Shown here: positions 1 through 12,334 of the stretch, piece after piece
How positions within the stretch are numbered: the first letter of the stretch is position 1
Layout: each line of letters starts with the position of its first letter
From: Triatoma infestans
Taxonomy: Eukaryota > Arthropoda > Insecta > Hemiptera > Reduviidae
DNA length: 64,000 nt
Assembly (NCBI GenBank): GCA_011037195.1
Contig: JAAEAF010014743.1
Coordinates: 62,001 to 126,000, forward strand
Reading direction: 5' to 3'
Notes under the pieces: generated by a model
Databases searched by the model: none
The model's input: only the letters and a program-made list of their open reading frames with translations
Told to the model about the DNA's origin: nothing
Program-made: the position numbers and the translations under genes

Positions 1-903
1 GCCTTTTTTATAGATCGATAGATAGATAAGATAGAAATCCATGTTCCTTCTAATGTCTTCTATTCTCACAACTCTATTAATAATAGTATTATTTAGTAAG
101 TGGCTAGATTAGATTAAATTATCGTGGAGTGGGTCACATTCCACTGCAGCCAATAGAGGCTTATGTGTGAGTCTAGTATGCCAAACCTCCTCGCTTCATG
201 AGGTTGAGGGCTTTTCCAACCAGCTCTTTTTCACTATTATCTTCTCTGGTCTCAGTATGCCAAAGATCACATAGCGCAATTTAGCGATTGCAACAGAATC
301 GAACATCAGTGAGAGGCCGCTTCCTTCTCCTCCTGATATAATCTACACAGAAGTTCTGAGCTAATTCCCCCCCCTCCTTGTGTTGGTGTTTTTTGAGCAT
401 ACCGTGCCATGTGAAATGGCCTGTCACCAGATTCGTAACCAGAGGAACTCTTTAGTACTAGACTTACACAGCTTCGACATCATCATCTTGCATGTTTAGC
501 ACCTGGATTTAGTTTTTAGATTGCACGCCCTTGTCCCTTTAGTTATCCTTAGGTCAGGTTCTGATCACAGAACGGAGCATCCGCCCCATTCCTGGCCAGT
601 TGTCGGCTATTTCATTTCCTGGTGTCCCGGCACCCATTCCAGCTGGACTTTGCATTCCTTATCCGTGGAAAGAAATTGATTGCAGGCTCTTTCGGGTAAC
701 TGTGTTATAGAATATAAAAAATAAGGGCTGAGCAAATTGCAGAAAAAAAAGAGATTAATAGTTGTTATAAGAATCCCATGAGATTAAAAACTTATATTTT
801 TATTGCAAATATGCAACTAATTATTTGCAAATCAGTTATAATTTTATTTAAGTACTTTGCATTGGCGTAGTAACTAGAAATAACCAAATTCCCCTTGTTG
901 CAG
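1..903. other. Intron of the Atg1/ULK gene (3' part)
   Basis: The stretch before the Atg1 terminal exon is non-coding and ends in a pyrimidine-rich acceptor with CAG at 901-903. It holds a decayed non-LTR retrotransposon at about 130-690. The upstream exons, including the kinase domain, lie outside the window. Confidence 0.7.
130..690 (-). pseudogene. Decayed non-LTR retrotransposon, RNase H and C-terminal remnant
   Basis: On the minus strand, about 690-545 encodes a WVPGH motif followed by an E-I-A-D-N stretch. This matches the RNase H domain of Jockey/I-like non-LTR retrotransposons. About 545-290 continues with an LVTGHFTWHGML-like segment typical of the region after RNase H. Frames are broken by stops and shifts, so it is dead. 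The segment at 130-190 (minus direction: CTATTGGCTGCAGTGG, ending in TTAATCTAATCTA near 105-120) resembles the tail shared by SINE-like repeats elsewhere in the window, and is probably the 3' end of this element. Confidence 0.6.
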
Positions 904-1452
904 AGAGAACACAATGAAACATTGGCCAAGTTGAATTTCGTACTGGCATTGAGCGAATGTGTCAGCGAAGTGGCAGAAAGTCGTGGGCGAGTAGATCGTC
1001 TGGTACTGTTAGTCAGAGCGTTACAGCTGTTGAGCTCTGCACTATCACTGGCTACCGCTCAACTGCGTGCCGGCGTACTCCAGCCATCGCCTACAGTAAG
1101 CAATGTAGTCGGTATATTGAATGCACGTTTTCGTCGTTGCCTGGCCGATTGTAAACAGTTGAACAGCCAGCCAGGGTTGTTGCATAATGCGACGGCAACG
1201 GCTGATAAAATACTCTACGATCACGCTATACATACTTGTCAGTCGGCCGCATTGGACGAACTATTCGGCAATCCGGCGGAATGTTTTCGTCGTTATCAGA
1301 CTGCCCAGATTTTATTGCACGCATTGGCACAGCAGGCGGCCAACGCTCAGGATAGGTTACTGTTGACCAGATATAAAGAGGCTGTAGAAAAACGTTTGGG
1401 TGTATTGCAACAACAGGGTTATATTTATTCGAATACAACTTCGGATATGTAG
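904..1452 (+). CDS. Atg1: Atg1/ULK autophagy-initiating kinase, C-terminal exon (partial gene)
   Basis: This is the last coding exon, 182 codons plus stop, entered through a CAG acceptor at 901-903. The protein is a serine/threonine kinase that starts autophagy together with Atg13 and FIP200/Atg17. The part seen is the C-terminal MIT-like (EAT) domain of ULK1/ULK2/Atg1, which binds Atg13 and membranes. Recognisable blocks are LAKLNFVLALSECV at the start, LLSSALSLATAQLRAG in the middle, and SAALDELF followed by an RYQTA segment near the end. Each lines up in order with the ULK1 tail. The N-terminal kinase and Ser/Pro-rich linker lie to the left of the window. ULK3 is less likely because it lacks this tail arrangement. 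Confidence 0.85.
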   Translation, partial: REHNETLAKLNFVLALSECVSEVAESRGRVDRLVLLVRALQLLSSALSLATAQLRAGVLQPSPTVSNVVGILNARFRRCLADCKQLNSQPGLLHNATATADKILYDHAIHTCQSAALDELFGNPAECFRRYQTAQILLHALAQQAANAQDRLLLTRYKEAVEKRLGVLQQQGYIYSNTTSDM

Positions 1453-4160
1453 CTACCGGCCGGCATGGTTTCTTCTCCTAGGCTGCTTACAGTTTAGGGA
1501 TTAATACTTCCTGGAGAAGGAAATCCTAGAGATAAAAGCAGAGGACTGTTTAAAAGTCCTTGCTTGTCTGGCATTGAAGGCAGTGTAATGTGCCACGTGG
1601 TAAAGCTTTAAAGCCACAGAGCAGTAACAATGTTTCTACAAATTTAAAAAAAATAAAATCATGGGGCGCAGTTATAAATGTTAATAATAATCATCATTGG
1701 ATGGACGTAGAAAATATAGTGGAATAGGCTATAGATTCTATCCAAGCATTTTATCTAACTATTAAATCTACGCCTCGTTCCACCACAAAATAAGAGAAAG
1801 CAAAACTGTTATTAAAAAAAATTCTTATTGGGTGAACATTCACAGCAAATCCATTTAATTACTAATTTTTAATACTCATAATTAAAATAAAAGTGAAAGT
1901 GGTTATATGCGAAGTAATAACCTGAAAAATAAGAAACAAACTTAAAAGCGAATTTAAGCAAAATCTAAGGATTCTTGAGAGCAACAGAACCCATTTTTCT
2001 TCAAGTTAAAAGCGCCTCTATAAAGGAAAACGATCAGGTTCTTAACATAAAGTAAAATTCAAAAACCTATTAAAATAATGTATGAATTACACCGACTAAT
2101 GTATACTGTAAACTACATCTAAATTAGCTTAGTTTTAAGATTTATTCCGCTGCCGAAGAGCAAGATTCGTTAAGTTGTATTTAAATTTATAATTAGCCAT
2201 ACTTTAAAATTATCTTCAAAATTTTTTTGATAAATTTTTAAACTTCAAATATTACTGATTAAACAATCTTTTCTAACAGTTATACAATAGTTACACGAGC
2301 ATTTGCAATTTTTTTTCTGGCGCAATGAATATGTATCATCTCAGTCATAAAGGTGTCCAATTTTCTCTATATATTTAAATAGTTACATATAATTTGTGAA
2401 TTGATGCGATAAAATAAAAGACTAAATGAGGCTAAGTTTCATTACCAAAGAAAGTGTAAGCCTTTTTAAAATGCCAAACAATAAAGTAAAAGAATGCATG
2501 CCACTTTTCTGTTACATACACCGTTTTAAAGCAATTTTTTTTTCTTTAATTGCATAAATATTATCAAAGTCTTCCTTAAAATAATGAAAATTATTATTAT
2601 TCAGCTTCAATTGATTGCTTAAAGCTAGCTCATTATACGCTGTCAAGTAGGAACTATTGTAAACCCTTGATCATAACTTAGCTCATCTTTACATATCGAT
2701 ATTTAAAACTTTTTCTTTCTTTGATGGCGGTGTAAAGTATGAAGTAATTATTTTGAAATATAACGAAAAATTTAATAAATATAAAAAAAAAACATTAATA
2801 AGAATATATATAAATAAAATTGCGCCCTTACTGGAAATCTAGTTACTAGTGCTTTCTATAAACAAGCCTCCAACGTTCTTTTTAAGTTATGTTTGTTTTC
2901 CCATATTTGTTTAGCATGTATAAAAATGTAAAAATATTTTTAAGATAAGTACATGCTTTCATTTTTCTAACGCATTGTTAAAATTTTTTATCTCACATTT
3001 AGGAAGAAGAAAAAGTAAATATAATTGTACCTCAGTAATGTAAATATTTTTTTTTTTTTTTTTTTACAAAAATTACTATGGAACGATTTATAAAAATGGA
3101 TCTCAGTCTTGAGAAGTGGTACTGAATTTTATAATATTAGTTTTTTTCAAGTTAAAAAAGGCTGTTAATGTAATTTAAGCATTTTTTTTTTCTTTAATAA
3201 GATAAAAAAAGAGAATATAACCATTAAAAAAGGTGTATTAAAATCATTGTACAATATAAAATAATATGTAATATAAAATTATAAATATTATATAAGTAAA
3301 CAAACAAAGTAAATAACAATAAAAGGGAGATAGATATATAATATATATATAAATGTATGTATATGGTATTTTATTAATAATACATTGTATCCTATATTAT
3401 ATAAAACGACTGTAGTCCTGTTTTCGTTTTAGACTGATTATTTTCTTTCTCTTTCATTTATGTTTTCACGAATGAATTGTAAAAATTATTTTTATTTTGT
3501 ATAAATAAAGTCATTGTTCGATTGATTTCTAATGAAAAATTGTCTGTTTGCAGATCATAATAAATGGAAATATTATTTCAAAAAATGCCAAATCATTTTA
3601 TTTCATAAAAGATGCTTTATTTTTGAAATATATTTTTAATAATCTATGAAAAATTATATAAATGTGTGTGTGGAATCCAGAATAAGAAAAGCCTATTATA
3701 ATTATTGTATTGAAGAACTTAAATTTTTGGCTGGATTCGTAAAACTCTTCCAAGGATTGATTTGGTTGGTAAGCTTTCAAAAAGTGTACATTAAAATTTT
3801 GCGCAATGTGAAATATCGAAAAGTCAAAAATTAAAATTGATTTTATGACACAAGCTTTCAGATAAAGCCTGCTAGTCTATTTTCGTTTGAAGTGAACACA
3901 GTAATCTATTCACTTTAACTAACATCCAAAAGAAATTGTATATATTATTTAGAAAATAGTTGAGGTTTTAGGTCAAGGAGCATTAATAAATTCAATCTTA
4001 TTAATTTTGACTAAGCTTTTCGTGAATGATTCCTATCTTCAGTTGGGCGACATCTACAAATATGCAGAGACATTACAGGGTTTCAATAAAAGTTCAACAA
4101 AATACAAAGAAAAAAATTAATATTTTTCATATTTACTTGTGGAAAACATTAATTACATAT
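1453..4160 (+). other. Atg1 3' UTR candidate and AT-rich flank
   Basis: No coding sequence is recognised after the Atg1 stop. The DNA is very AT-rich with poly-T and poly-A runs. Canonical AATAAA polyadenylation signals occur near 1650, 2409 and at 3504-3509. The last is followed by a GT/T-rich stretch, so a long 3' UTR of up to about 2 kb is possible. Confidence 0.4.
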
Positions 4161-4289
4161 CTCAAAACGATTGACTTTTATTAAAGGTATATATCTGAAT
4201 ATAAATTTTTCGGTTTGAAACCAAATTTAGGATTTCTATAATAGCAGGCGAATTGGTTGTTGACAGGGACCTTTGTAGATATTTCGCAA

Positions 4290-4960
4290 CTTGAGTAAAT
4301 GTTTTAGTTGTTTTGTAAGGATTTCCGAACTGAGACAGCATTCTTTGAGGCTAAAAAAAACGTGTGAATCACAGAGAAGATTTCGGGCAAAATCTATGAA
4401 CCAGGCTTTACTGATATTTTTCTTGATTTTCTCGAAATCAGCTCAACGATTTTGTTTAAACCATTTCCCGTGAAAATTGATTTCTGGGAGAACAGTAACG
4501 TTACGCTTTCCTCTAAAGTACCATTTCGTATAAAATTTGGTTTTAACAGCTATGTAATATTAATACACATTACGAGCATTGATAGAATTCCAAGTTTGAA
4601 AAAATCAGTTTACCAGAAGTGGGATTTTATAGAATAGGTTTTTTTTCAGAAACTGTTGAAACGATTTTCTTTAAACTTGGAATGCTTGCTTCATAGAAGA
4701 AACGTATCACTTTTTTTTCAGAAAAAATTGATTTTTGTTGGGTATTGGAGGTGTTCAGTTAGTTTAAATTGAATCCGCACAAGCTTGCTTAGTTTGACAT
4801 AGACACAGAAAGCCGCTTAGGCATTTAAAATCTCCACCACTATTTTTATGGTCTCCTAACTAAGCATTGTTACATTGCAATTTTAAAGAAAATTTCTTGA
4901 TTATATATTGTATTAGAGTAAGAGAATGTCGTGTGAGTGTTCACATCAAATCTTTCAAGT
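4290..4960 (+). repeat. Interspersed repeat family C, copy 1
   Basis: This belongs to a family of about 0.5-1 kb with characteristic blocks: a gCTCRAAAAcgGCTCCAAcG-like stretch, AACTTGGTATG, TTTCCTCTAAAGTACC, and an end of AGTAAGAGAATGT followed by GTGTTCACA. The family recurs at about ten places in the window and has no recognisable protein. Confidence 0.6.
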
Positions 4961-5094
4961 GTATAATATATATGTTTGAATAAAAGAAATATGATGTTTT
5001 TGTATAGAGTAAACTCAAAAAATTGTTGGTGATCGAATCCTTTAGATAATTAATGAATAAATAAACCTATGGCGCCCGTGAAGGGCTTACATAG

Positions 5095-5345
5095 TTGACT
5101 AGAATTTCAAAATTAGTTACTAGTTTCACACCAGGTTTTTTTTCGTATTTAGGGGGACTTCAAAACATGTATTTCCGGTGAAAACTCAATTTTGAAAATT
5201 TGGAATGATTGCGATACTTCTTACTCGTAGGAAGAAACAATAAGAAGGTTAATCGAAAAACAGAATTCCAAATTGAATATTTTTTTCTACATATAATTAG
5301 GAAGCATTCTTCACTGAAAAAAGCCTGTTTATAACCTTAGAATTG
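5095..5345 (-). repeat. Interspersed repeat family C, reversed partial copy
   Basis: It shares GTTTCACACCAG and a CCGGTGAAAACTCAATTTTG block with other family C copies and is a partial copy. A further partial copy in plus orientation follows at about 5590-5870, with CCGGAAGTGTAACTTTACTG and CTCGAAAACGGTAAC. The DNA between the two shows nothing recognisable. Confidence 0.5.
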
Positions 5346-6422
5346 TGATGCAATAAGAGAATAGCCAAACAAGTAAGTGTAGGCAGTACTTACTTATTCT
5401 CTTCCTCTTCTACCTTGCAGTGTAGAGGAGGTTCACTTCTTATAATTCTTGTACTGCTAGGAATTGCTGGTGCTTATCAAATTTTCAAAAAAATGAGGTT
5501 TTCAGTTCTTCCCTAGGTACAAGAAGAAGTGTACTGCTGCGTGTGTATCGCACGAATATTGCGTGAGTAAATAAAATATTTGCAAAAATTAAACGCGTAG
5601 GAAGCTCAAACTTTATATTCTATTTAGAAATCTCTCTGGCAGTTTACTCAGAAATGATTTTCTATAGAGTCTACTCAATTCGTATAGTTCTATGACGTTT
5701 ATTTCAATTTACCTCAAAAGTAATTTATCATAACAATGTATCGATCTGGCTGCGTATAACATTAAATGCTTTACTGAAATTGAGCATATCGGTTATCCGG
5801 AAGTGTAACTTTACTGCTAGTTTCTCAGATTTTTAGAACTTTCTCGAAAACGGTAACGAGGATTCAAAACAGCAAATGAATAAATAAAACTTGGAATACT
5901 AAGTGCATGTACATAAAGTGATATTACTTTTATTTCAAAATATAATGGAAAATTGAATTCAGTGGGGACATTAGGCTTATCTTGAAACTATCTATTTTGT
6001 TGGTGTTTATAGAAGCAAGATTTTACTAATGAGTAAAAGGGATTGCTCACCACCTATATCTGTGTGTAAAGCCAGTTAAACATATGAAAACTCGGGTTGA
6101 AAAAAATTCAGAACTGTAATTGAGTGGAATAAGTCCTGTGGTTCAAACCAGAAATTGTTTTGTTAAATAAATTTTTTATTATAGAATAAAAGAATAATAT
6201 ATATATTTTTTTATTTTTCAATTAAGATTTAAAAATAACCATGATTATTTTTTTAGAAATTGGTATAAAACGACTTGGAAAAGCCGATAACCTTCACCAA
6301 TGTATAATAAAATGACTGATCACTTGGAGCTACAAGCTTGAAGAGTTCCTCTTTACTCTTATCAATTGCAACCAGAGTTACGCAGTCATTGTCAGTTTTA
6401 CTTTACCCGAAATTCATACAAC

Positions 6423-8557
6423 ATGTCAAAGTTATTGTTGTTTTATTATGACAATCTTTCACAGCCATGTCGAGCTTTAGAAATATTTTTAAAAATAAAC
6501 AGTATTCCGTATGTGCCGAAAAGAGTTAACCTTGCTGGAGGTCAGCCACTTTTATTTATTTATTGTTTCAAATTAGATTTTTTTTTATGTTTATTTCATT
6601 TTACTTTTTTGTTCTGTTTTTTAGGAGAACATTTTCAGGAAGATTACTTAAAGATCAATCCTTTCAAAAAAGTTCCAGTAATAGATGACAATGGATTTAT
6701 TCTTACAGAGAGGTAGAATTGGACAGTATTTTTTTTTAATTTTTCTAGCTTATTACAATTATTAGATAAATTAAAGCCCATTATGATCCAGTGTATGCTG
6801 TTTAATCGAATTAATTTCTTTTTTATTGTTCAGTTATACCTTAAATTTTGAATAGAGATTGTGCTTGATTCTTCGTCCTGTTACGATAATTGATCAGTTA
6901 AATCGATTTTTCATATCCAAATTATCACGTAATGTTTTTATGACAAATTATTACTATCTCTTACTCCTAGTAAGAGGAAGTACTGCGATCTTGATAGATT
7001 TTTGAAATTGAGTTTTCACCAAATCTACATGTTTCGGTAGCACCCACCGTATCACATACGAAAATTTCTAGCAAAATCCACCCGGAAGTGCTTTACTGAA
7101 TAGTTTTCGTAATTTTCCCGAAAACAGCTCCAAAGACTTTGTTTAAACTTGGTATACTATCTACGCACATAAATACATAGATATCACTTTTATGGGAAAT
7201 TTACCAGGGAAATTGATTGTTAGGGGTTGTGGGGAACATTAGCTTTCCTCTAAAATACCACTTGAGTGTAATACATGGTTTTACCATCTGTGTATTATTA
7301 ATATACATTAGAAGCATTGATAGAAATTCTAATTTTAAAGAAATTCAGTTACCAGAAGTTCGATTTTATAGGATAAGAAGAATAATTTATAGAATAAGTT
7401 TTTCAGTTTTTTGGAATTTTCTTGAAAACTATAATAACGATTTCCTTTAAATTTGGTATGCTAACTCACAGATGAAAACGTATAACTTTTATTTAAAAAA
7501 AAATTATTTTGTATAGTTGTTCAGAATTTATGGCGTTAATTTCAGGTTTTATAGTTGGTTCACCGTTTTTAGAGCGCTCTATTGTGCTTTGTTATAATCA
7601 TCACTTCTCTACCTGCCAATAATATTAGTAGGTTGGTACATATCCCCCACCACCTCATATTTATGATATTTATGGAAGAAAAAAAATAACAGGAAATGCT
7701 GGTGTGTATTCTTTTTTTTTAATTTTTAATTCTCACCAAAAGTTTTTTTTTCAGTGTTGCTATCTTCAGATACTTATGTCGTGAGAGAACAGTACCTGAT
7801 CATTGGTATCCGAAAAATAGTCAGTTGAGAGCTCGAGTTGATGAATATCTTGAATGGCAACACAACGAGACTAGGGCACATTGTGCACTCTATTTCAGAG
7901 TTACGGTGGGTGCTTTTATAGATAATAGCATGACTTTATATATTTAAAACAAAAAACTGCTTCTGAAATTGAATTGAGGCATAATTTGTGAGGGACTAAT
8001 TGTTTTTAGACATTAGATCCATTGATAACTGGAATTCAACCCAGTCCCAAAAAAGTTGATGATTTTAAACGAAGAGTGATGGAAGTTTGCGATAAAATGA
8101 ATGATATTTGGCTAAAGGATGGTAAGAAATATATCACTGGTGACAATATCACTGTTGCTGATTTATTAGCCACCGCTGAATTGGAACAGCTGAGTGAGTA
8201 TGAACGAACATAATATTATTTGCTTAATAATTAATACAGGTAAAATTGAAGAAATAGTTTTAATTTCTAAAGAGCTTGGCTAGTACAGTTTTGTGTATTA
8301 TGAAATGAGCGCCTCAGCAAAACTCAAAACTTATGTATTTTGTTAAATTCTATCGATATACATATATATCTTTTGTTATATATATAGAAATGACGGATTA
8401 TGATCCACGCCAAGGAAGATCTGCGCTTGCTAGTTGGATGGCTAGAGTCAGACAGAGAACAAATCCCTACTATGATGAAGCAAATATAAGGATTAATAGA
8501 TTGGCTGAAAAAATTAAAAGCAAGAATGATAGCCTAAAAGAACTGTCAAAGTTGTAA
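6423..8557 (+). CDS. Glutathione S-transferase, theta class
   Basis: There are five coding exons: 6423-6540, 6625-6712, 7755-7905, 8010-8193 and 8388-8557. Together they give 236 residues in one frame across GT-AG introns. The enzyme conjugates glutathione to electrophiles in the cytosol. The N-terminal thioredoxin-like half holds a YYDNLSQPCRAL motif, in which Ser13 is the expected theta-class catalytic serine, then KVPVIDDNG and a TESVAIFRYL joint that binds the gamma-glutamyl end. The helical half has GDNITVADLLATAELEQL, the usual N-capping box. Length and motifs fit GSTT1/GstT proteins. Intron 2 (6713-7754) carries a family C repeat. The start is the first ATG giving the conserved N-terminus. 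The final exon uses an acceptor in a TA-rich tract, the weakest of the junctions. Confidence 0.85.
6950..7570 (+). repeat. Interspersed repeat family C, copy in GST intron 2
   Basis: The start (TTACTCCTAGTAAGAGGAAG then a TTGAGTTTTCACC block), the CCGGAAGTGCTTTACTGAAT block and the CTCTAAAATACC block match the other family copies. It lies wholly inside an intron. Confidence 0.6.
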
Positions 8558-8704
8558 TAATTCCGATAAAATTATTATCATCATTATTATTATACTTCTT
8601 TCCGTCACGCACTCGCGAAGATCGAACAAAAATGGTTGGGGCCACATGCTGCAAGGCTTTCATATTATATATGATATTAAATTCATATATATTTAAAATA
8701 ATTA

Positions 8705-8860
8705 TTCAAACTTGTTCAAATTTTCACTGACAATTTATTGCCTTCAGGATTTCTACCAAGGATATAGAGGGTGTTCTGTAATCATTGTACAAACTTTGAA
8801 GAACACTATAAATTTGCCGAAACGTCAGTGAAAATTTGAAAAAAGCTTGTTTTTCTGACA
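8705..8860. repeat. Hairpin repeat with GAAACG core
   Basis: Inverted repeats are TTCAAATTTTCACTGAC (about 8718-8734) and GTCAGTGAAAATTTGAA (about 8824-8840). GCCGAAACG precedes the right arm. The plan is the same as in the other GAAAC-bearing hairpin repeats of the window. Confidence 0.55.
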
Positions 8861-8910
8861 GAACCTCACCATCCATTTATCAAATTCAGCAGTCATAAAG
8901 AGCTTCAAAA

Positions 8911-8911
<1 letters not shown>

Positions 8912-8963
<52 letters not shown>
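8912..8963. repeat. (ATT)n microsatellite
   Basis: An uninterrupted run of ATT units about 50 bp long lies in the 3' flank of the GST gene. A shorter ATT run follows near 9035. Confidence 0.95.
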
Positions 8964-9104
8964 TAAATTGTTGTAGTTGTTGGCCGTTAGATTTGATCTG
9001 ATGTATGTAATTGTCGAACAATTACACACATTAGATTATTATTATTATTATTTGTAATATTTCTGTGCTTCTATTTTATTTGTGCGTGGGAAATTATCTT
9101 TTGT

Positions 9105-9110
9105 AATAAA
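9105..9110 (+). terminator. Candidate polyadenylation signal of the GST gene
   Basis: An AATAAA is followed by a long T-rich tract, about 550 bp after the GST stop. No nearer canonical signal was noticed, so assignment is tentative. Confidence 0.3.
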
Positions 9111-9244
9111 TTTTTTTTTTGTATTTTTTTTTTTATATCTAAGAAAAATATGGATTTGTAACAATTTATGAAGGAATTCCGTTTTATCATGGGAGTAAGA
9201 GAAAGTAACAAAGCACAAGTTCCCAGACCTCTCTATCAATGCGA

Positions 9245-9535
9245 AAAATATTTGAGAAAAAAGCTATTTCATATTGCGTAGGATTTTCCACTCTTCAGAT
9301 TTCCCCAAACTGCACAGCCATAACAAACGATCGAGCGACACACTGAGTTAAAAAGTTTATATTTTGAGAATAAAGGAACCGCGTCGTTCAGGATGGAATT
9401 TGACCATATTGTATTAAGGGCAAATTTAGCTGTACCTTCTGCTTTAAATGGTCAGTAAGAGATAGTCGAGGCAATAAAGAAATCCCTAGATATTTACAAT
9501 TTCGATTGGTAGACCATTGTAAACCCAGCGCTCTG
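9245..9535 (-). pseudogene. Non-LTR retrotransposon remnant (element II, right half)
   Basis: Minus-strand translation shows KYLGISLLPRLSLTDHL and then, after a frameshift, an RSIVCYGCAVWG segment. These are typical of the region after the reverse transcriptase palm in insect non-LTR retrotransposons. It appears to continue the RT fragment at 11120-11820, separated from it by element I. Confidence 0.5.
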
Positions 9536-9589
9536 TGGAACTTAGACGGCCACATCACCTAAAAATCATCACTTTTTTTACGGAGGGGG

Positions 9590-11110
9590 ATGCCTCCGCA
9601 CGAGTGTGGGACTCGCATCCACTAAAAACCCTCTCCTCCTGCAGGCATCCGCCCTCCCCGGAACTGCTAAGGTATTACTTCTGGGTAGTGCCTCGTAATA
9701 CGCCCTAACGGGCCCTAGACTAGACTAGCTGGACCCGTCTTCGGGTAGTCGAGATGCCGGTTCATTTCAGTAATCTTCATCCGAAGTACCGTCTGGACAA
9801 AGATAGCAACCTTCCGGGGTAACCCTCCAGATTTCAGCCTCCAGCCTTTGTCTTTCTCTCGCCCATCTCCCACACCCGAAAAAGTTGTGGCAGATGCGCG
9901 CCGACAATCTGTTCGTGAGAAATTGCGTGAGGAAGTAGTCGACCTCGCCGTGCTCTCTACTTACCCATTCCGCCAAGCTTGGGTTGAGCCTACCGCGATG
10001 CTCCTCTTTCCAACGCTCCTGTCACCTCATCATCATGATCCTTCTGGCTACCAATCTGGCCTCCGCCTCTCCAATCTCCGGCTTCAACTCCCGGACCTCC
10101 CATCTCTCCCGCGTCATGAGGTCGATAGGAACCACCTCTGCAACCACCGAAACCGCAGGACCCGACACAGTGCGATACGCACTGGCTCTCATCAGAGCCC
10201 TTCTCCTCTGTACCGCGACCAGCTGCCTCTGATGTCTTTGTTTTTTTGGAGCTCTAGCCCAAACCTCGCATCCGTACAGGATGCTGTTCGTGACGGACAT
10301 GAGGAGCCGACGTCTCCTGGCCTCGGTCCTCCCACATTCGCCATCAACGTGCTCAAGGTCGCAATAACCCTCGCCGCCTTCTCATTGGAGCGCCGCACTT
10401 GCTCCCAGAACGTCAGCTTGGTGTCTAAATGCATCTCGAAGTACCTGACGGAGCTCTGAGTTTTCAACGTTCTACCGTCGATCCACAGGCCAAAAGCACT
10501 TGGGATCCGACGTCTACTGAGCAACACTACCTCCAACTTCTCCGGAGCCAGACTCAGACCATGTTTTTCTAACCAGGCCATGACACGCCGCATTACTTGT
10601 CGCCATCTTATATATGCCACCTCATATCCCTGGCTACCAGGAACGAGTGCTCCGACATACCCATTCGCAGAATGCCATCGTAGGCCATATTCCACAGATC
10701 GGGGCCCATGTTAGAGCCCTGAGTCGCTCGCCGCTCCCCCTGTAACAGTTCTACTACGGGGTCCCTCCGCAGTATCATAGCGCAGCTATCTGTCTCTCAG
10801 ATAGCTGCGCATCACCTGCAGTAGGTATCCGGCGTATGGAACACCGTTTCCACCTCTGCACCTTCCATCTCTTAAAAGTAGACTCCTTCTCTTAAGCATT
10901 TATTATACATATTTAATCTGCGCATCACTATTCTGTAACCCAGCCCCCACGAATCCTGATCCACTTCCTCCCGCAGAGCCTCCCACTTAAGGCGCTTACT
11001 TTCCATTATTGCCGGCTTGAGGTTTCATCTCGCCTGACTAAATTCCGAGTACTCTTCCTCCCCCGTGTTCCTATTTCTTCTCCTAGCCCTACTGACTGCT
11101 CTCCTGAGTC
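9590..11110 (-). pseudogene. R1/Jockey-like non-LTR retrotransposon remnant (element I)
   Basis: On the minus strand the segment runs through an EN-RT linker (KRLKWEALREEVDQDSWGL and IVMRRLN), then an RT portion with SYLRDRQI, GSNMGPDLWNMAYD and EKHGLSLAPEKLEVVLLSRR, then SILYGCEVWA and FLTQFLTNR. It ends with a Cys/His-type C-terminal segment near 9770-9950. The reading frame is broken and the first part of the RT is missing. A high CpG content sets it apart from the AT-rich surroundings, suggesting a younger insertion than element II. Confidence 0.7.
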
Positions 11111-11119
11111 GTAGGCAAA

Positions 11120-11825
11120 AAAAAAAGTCATTATTTTGGATTTAAGTAAATTCCCCTTCAAATTCCATCCGGCACAATAAGATTCCAGTGGTTAATATTT
11201 AGCTGGAGGGACGGAGTGTTATCTGCCAGCAAACCCACGTCATCCGCGTACATGAGCAACTTTACGCGACGATTTTATATCCTAACTCCTGACTCCAATT
11301 GCATAAAAAAAATTTTCATAGAAAAACAAAATTTGTATATTAGACCAAAATTTACAAAAAAAGTCAGTAGGATAAACATCCAAGAATAAGGAAACAGGAG
11401 CGGACTGAGAAGACAACCCTGTCGAACCACCGAACCTGCGCTAAACCAATCGGAAATACATTCCCTGCCCCTCACTGTAGCACTGGTTGTCATATAAACT
11501 TTTTAAAGTGTTAATAAACTTGGTGCATATACCATCATTATATTATAATTTCATAAATAGCGCAGATCTATCCACGCGGTCAAACGCAGCTTCGGGTCAG
11601 CAAATTGAGCTTAATTAAGTTCATTAGCCCAAACAAATTATCTATCGTAGAATTGCCACGCCGAAAACCTGCTTGATTATGCAACTCGCTAAAGTCATTA
11701 TCAGTGACAGAGGCTTCCAAGTGTTGAAGAAGGCCATTGAAGAATTTGGCTGCCGTGTCAATGCAACTAACGCCTCTATAATTGAAGACATCATTAATAT
11801 CCCCACCAAATAAAAGTGATACGTG
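11120..11825 (-). pseudogene. Non-LTR retrotransposon remnant, RT domain (element II, left half)
   Basis: Minus-strand fragments read NYRGVSCIDTAAKF, QAGFRRGNSTIDNLF, SVVRQGCLLSPLLF and then MYADDVGLLADN. These are RT blocks in the right order, including the YADD active site. Stops and a foreign AT-rich patch at about 11285-11385 disrupt it. The clade was not assigned. Confidence 0.7.
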
Positions 11826-11829
11826 TCTA

Positions 11830-11970
11830 TCTATCCAGGAAGCATTCCAAGTTTAAAGAAAATCCTTGTAACCTTTTTCGAGAAAATTCCAAAAATCTAT
11901 TCTGTAAAACCGCATTTCCGGTTAACCGATTTTCTTCAAACTTGAAATTCTGACAATGCTTTTATAGTAA
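11830..11970. repeat. Fragment of repeat family C
   Basis: Short pieces such as AGCATTCCAAGTTTAAAGAA, CGAGAAAATTCC and CGATTTTCTTCAAACTTG match other family C copies. It is a truncated fragment. Confidence 0.45.
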
Positions 11971-11999
11971 TATTGTATAGGTGTGGGAAATAAAGATAA

Positions 12000-12334
12000 T
12001 TGTTGTGGTGGTTGGTTCCGTAGAGCTGGAAAGCATCAGAGACATTTTCCGTGGTAGTCTGCTTCATTTTGTGGTCATCGACCGGTTTCGGGTGTTCGCC
12101 CATCTTCAGGATGCGTTTTTCAGGCAGTGTGACAACACAGACTTGCACAGAGCAAACTTAGTTTACACACTCTACAGCGTGTGTAAACTTTAACAGAGTG
12201 GTGTAAACTAAGTTTGCTCTGTGCAAGTCTGTGTTGTCACACTGTCCGAAAAACGCATCCTGAAGATGGGCGAACGCCCGAAACCGGTCGATGACCACAA
12301 AATGAAGCAGACTACCACGGAAAATGTCTCTGAT
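12000..12334. mobile_element. Hairpin element family A, inverted dimer, truncated on the right
   Basis: Two arms (about 12035-12175 and 12200-12334) are near-perfect inverted copies around a short centre. Each holds a hammerhead-like block: on the plus strand CATC at 12256, CTGAAGA at 12260-12266, GAAAC at 12280-12284 and GGTCGATG at 12286-12293. The outer 34 bp of the left arm (TGTTGTGGTGG...) has no partner on the right, where the LTR element begins directly. Confidence 0.85.

Noticed and set aside
8912..8963. CRISPR-like or regulatory array
   Set aside because: It is a simple ATT microsatellite. There are no spacers, and the genome is eukaryotic.
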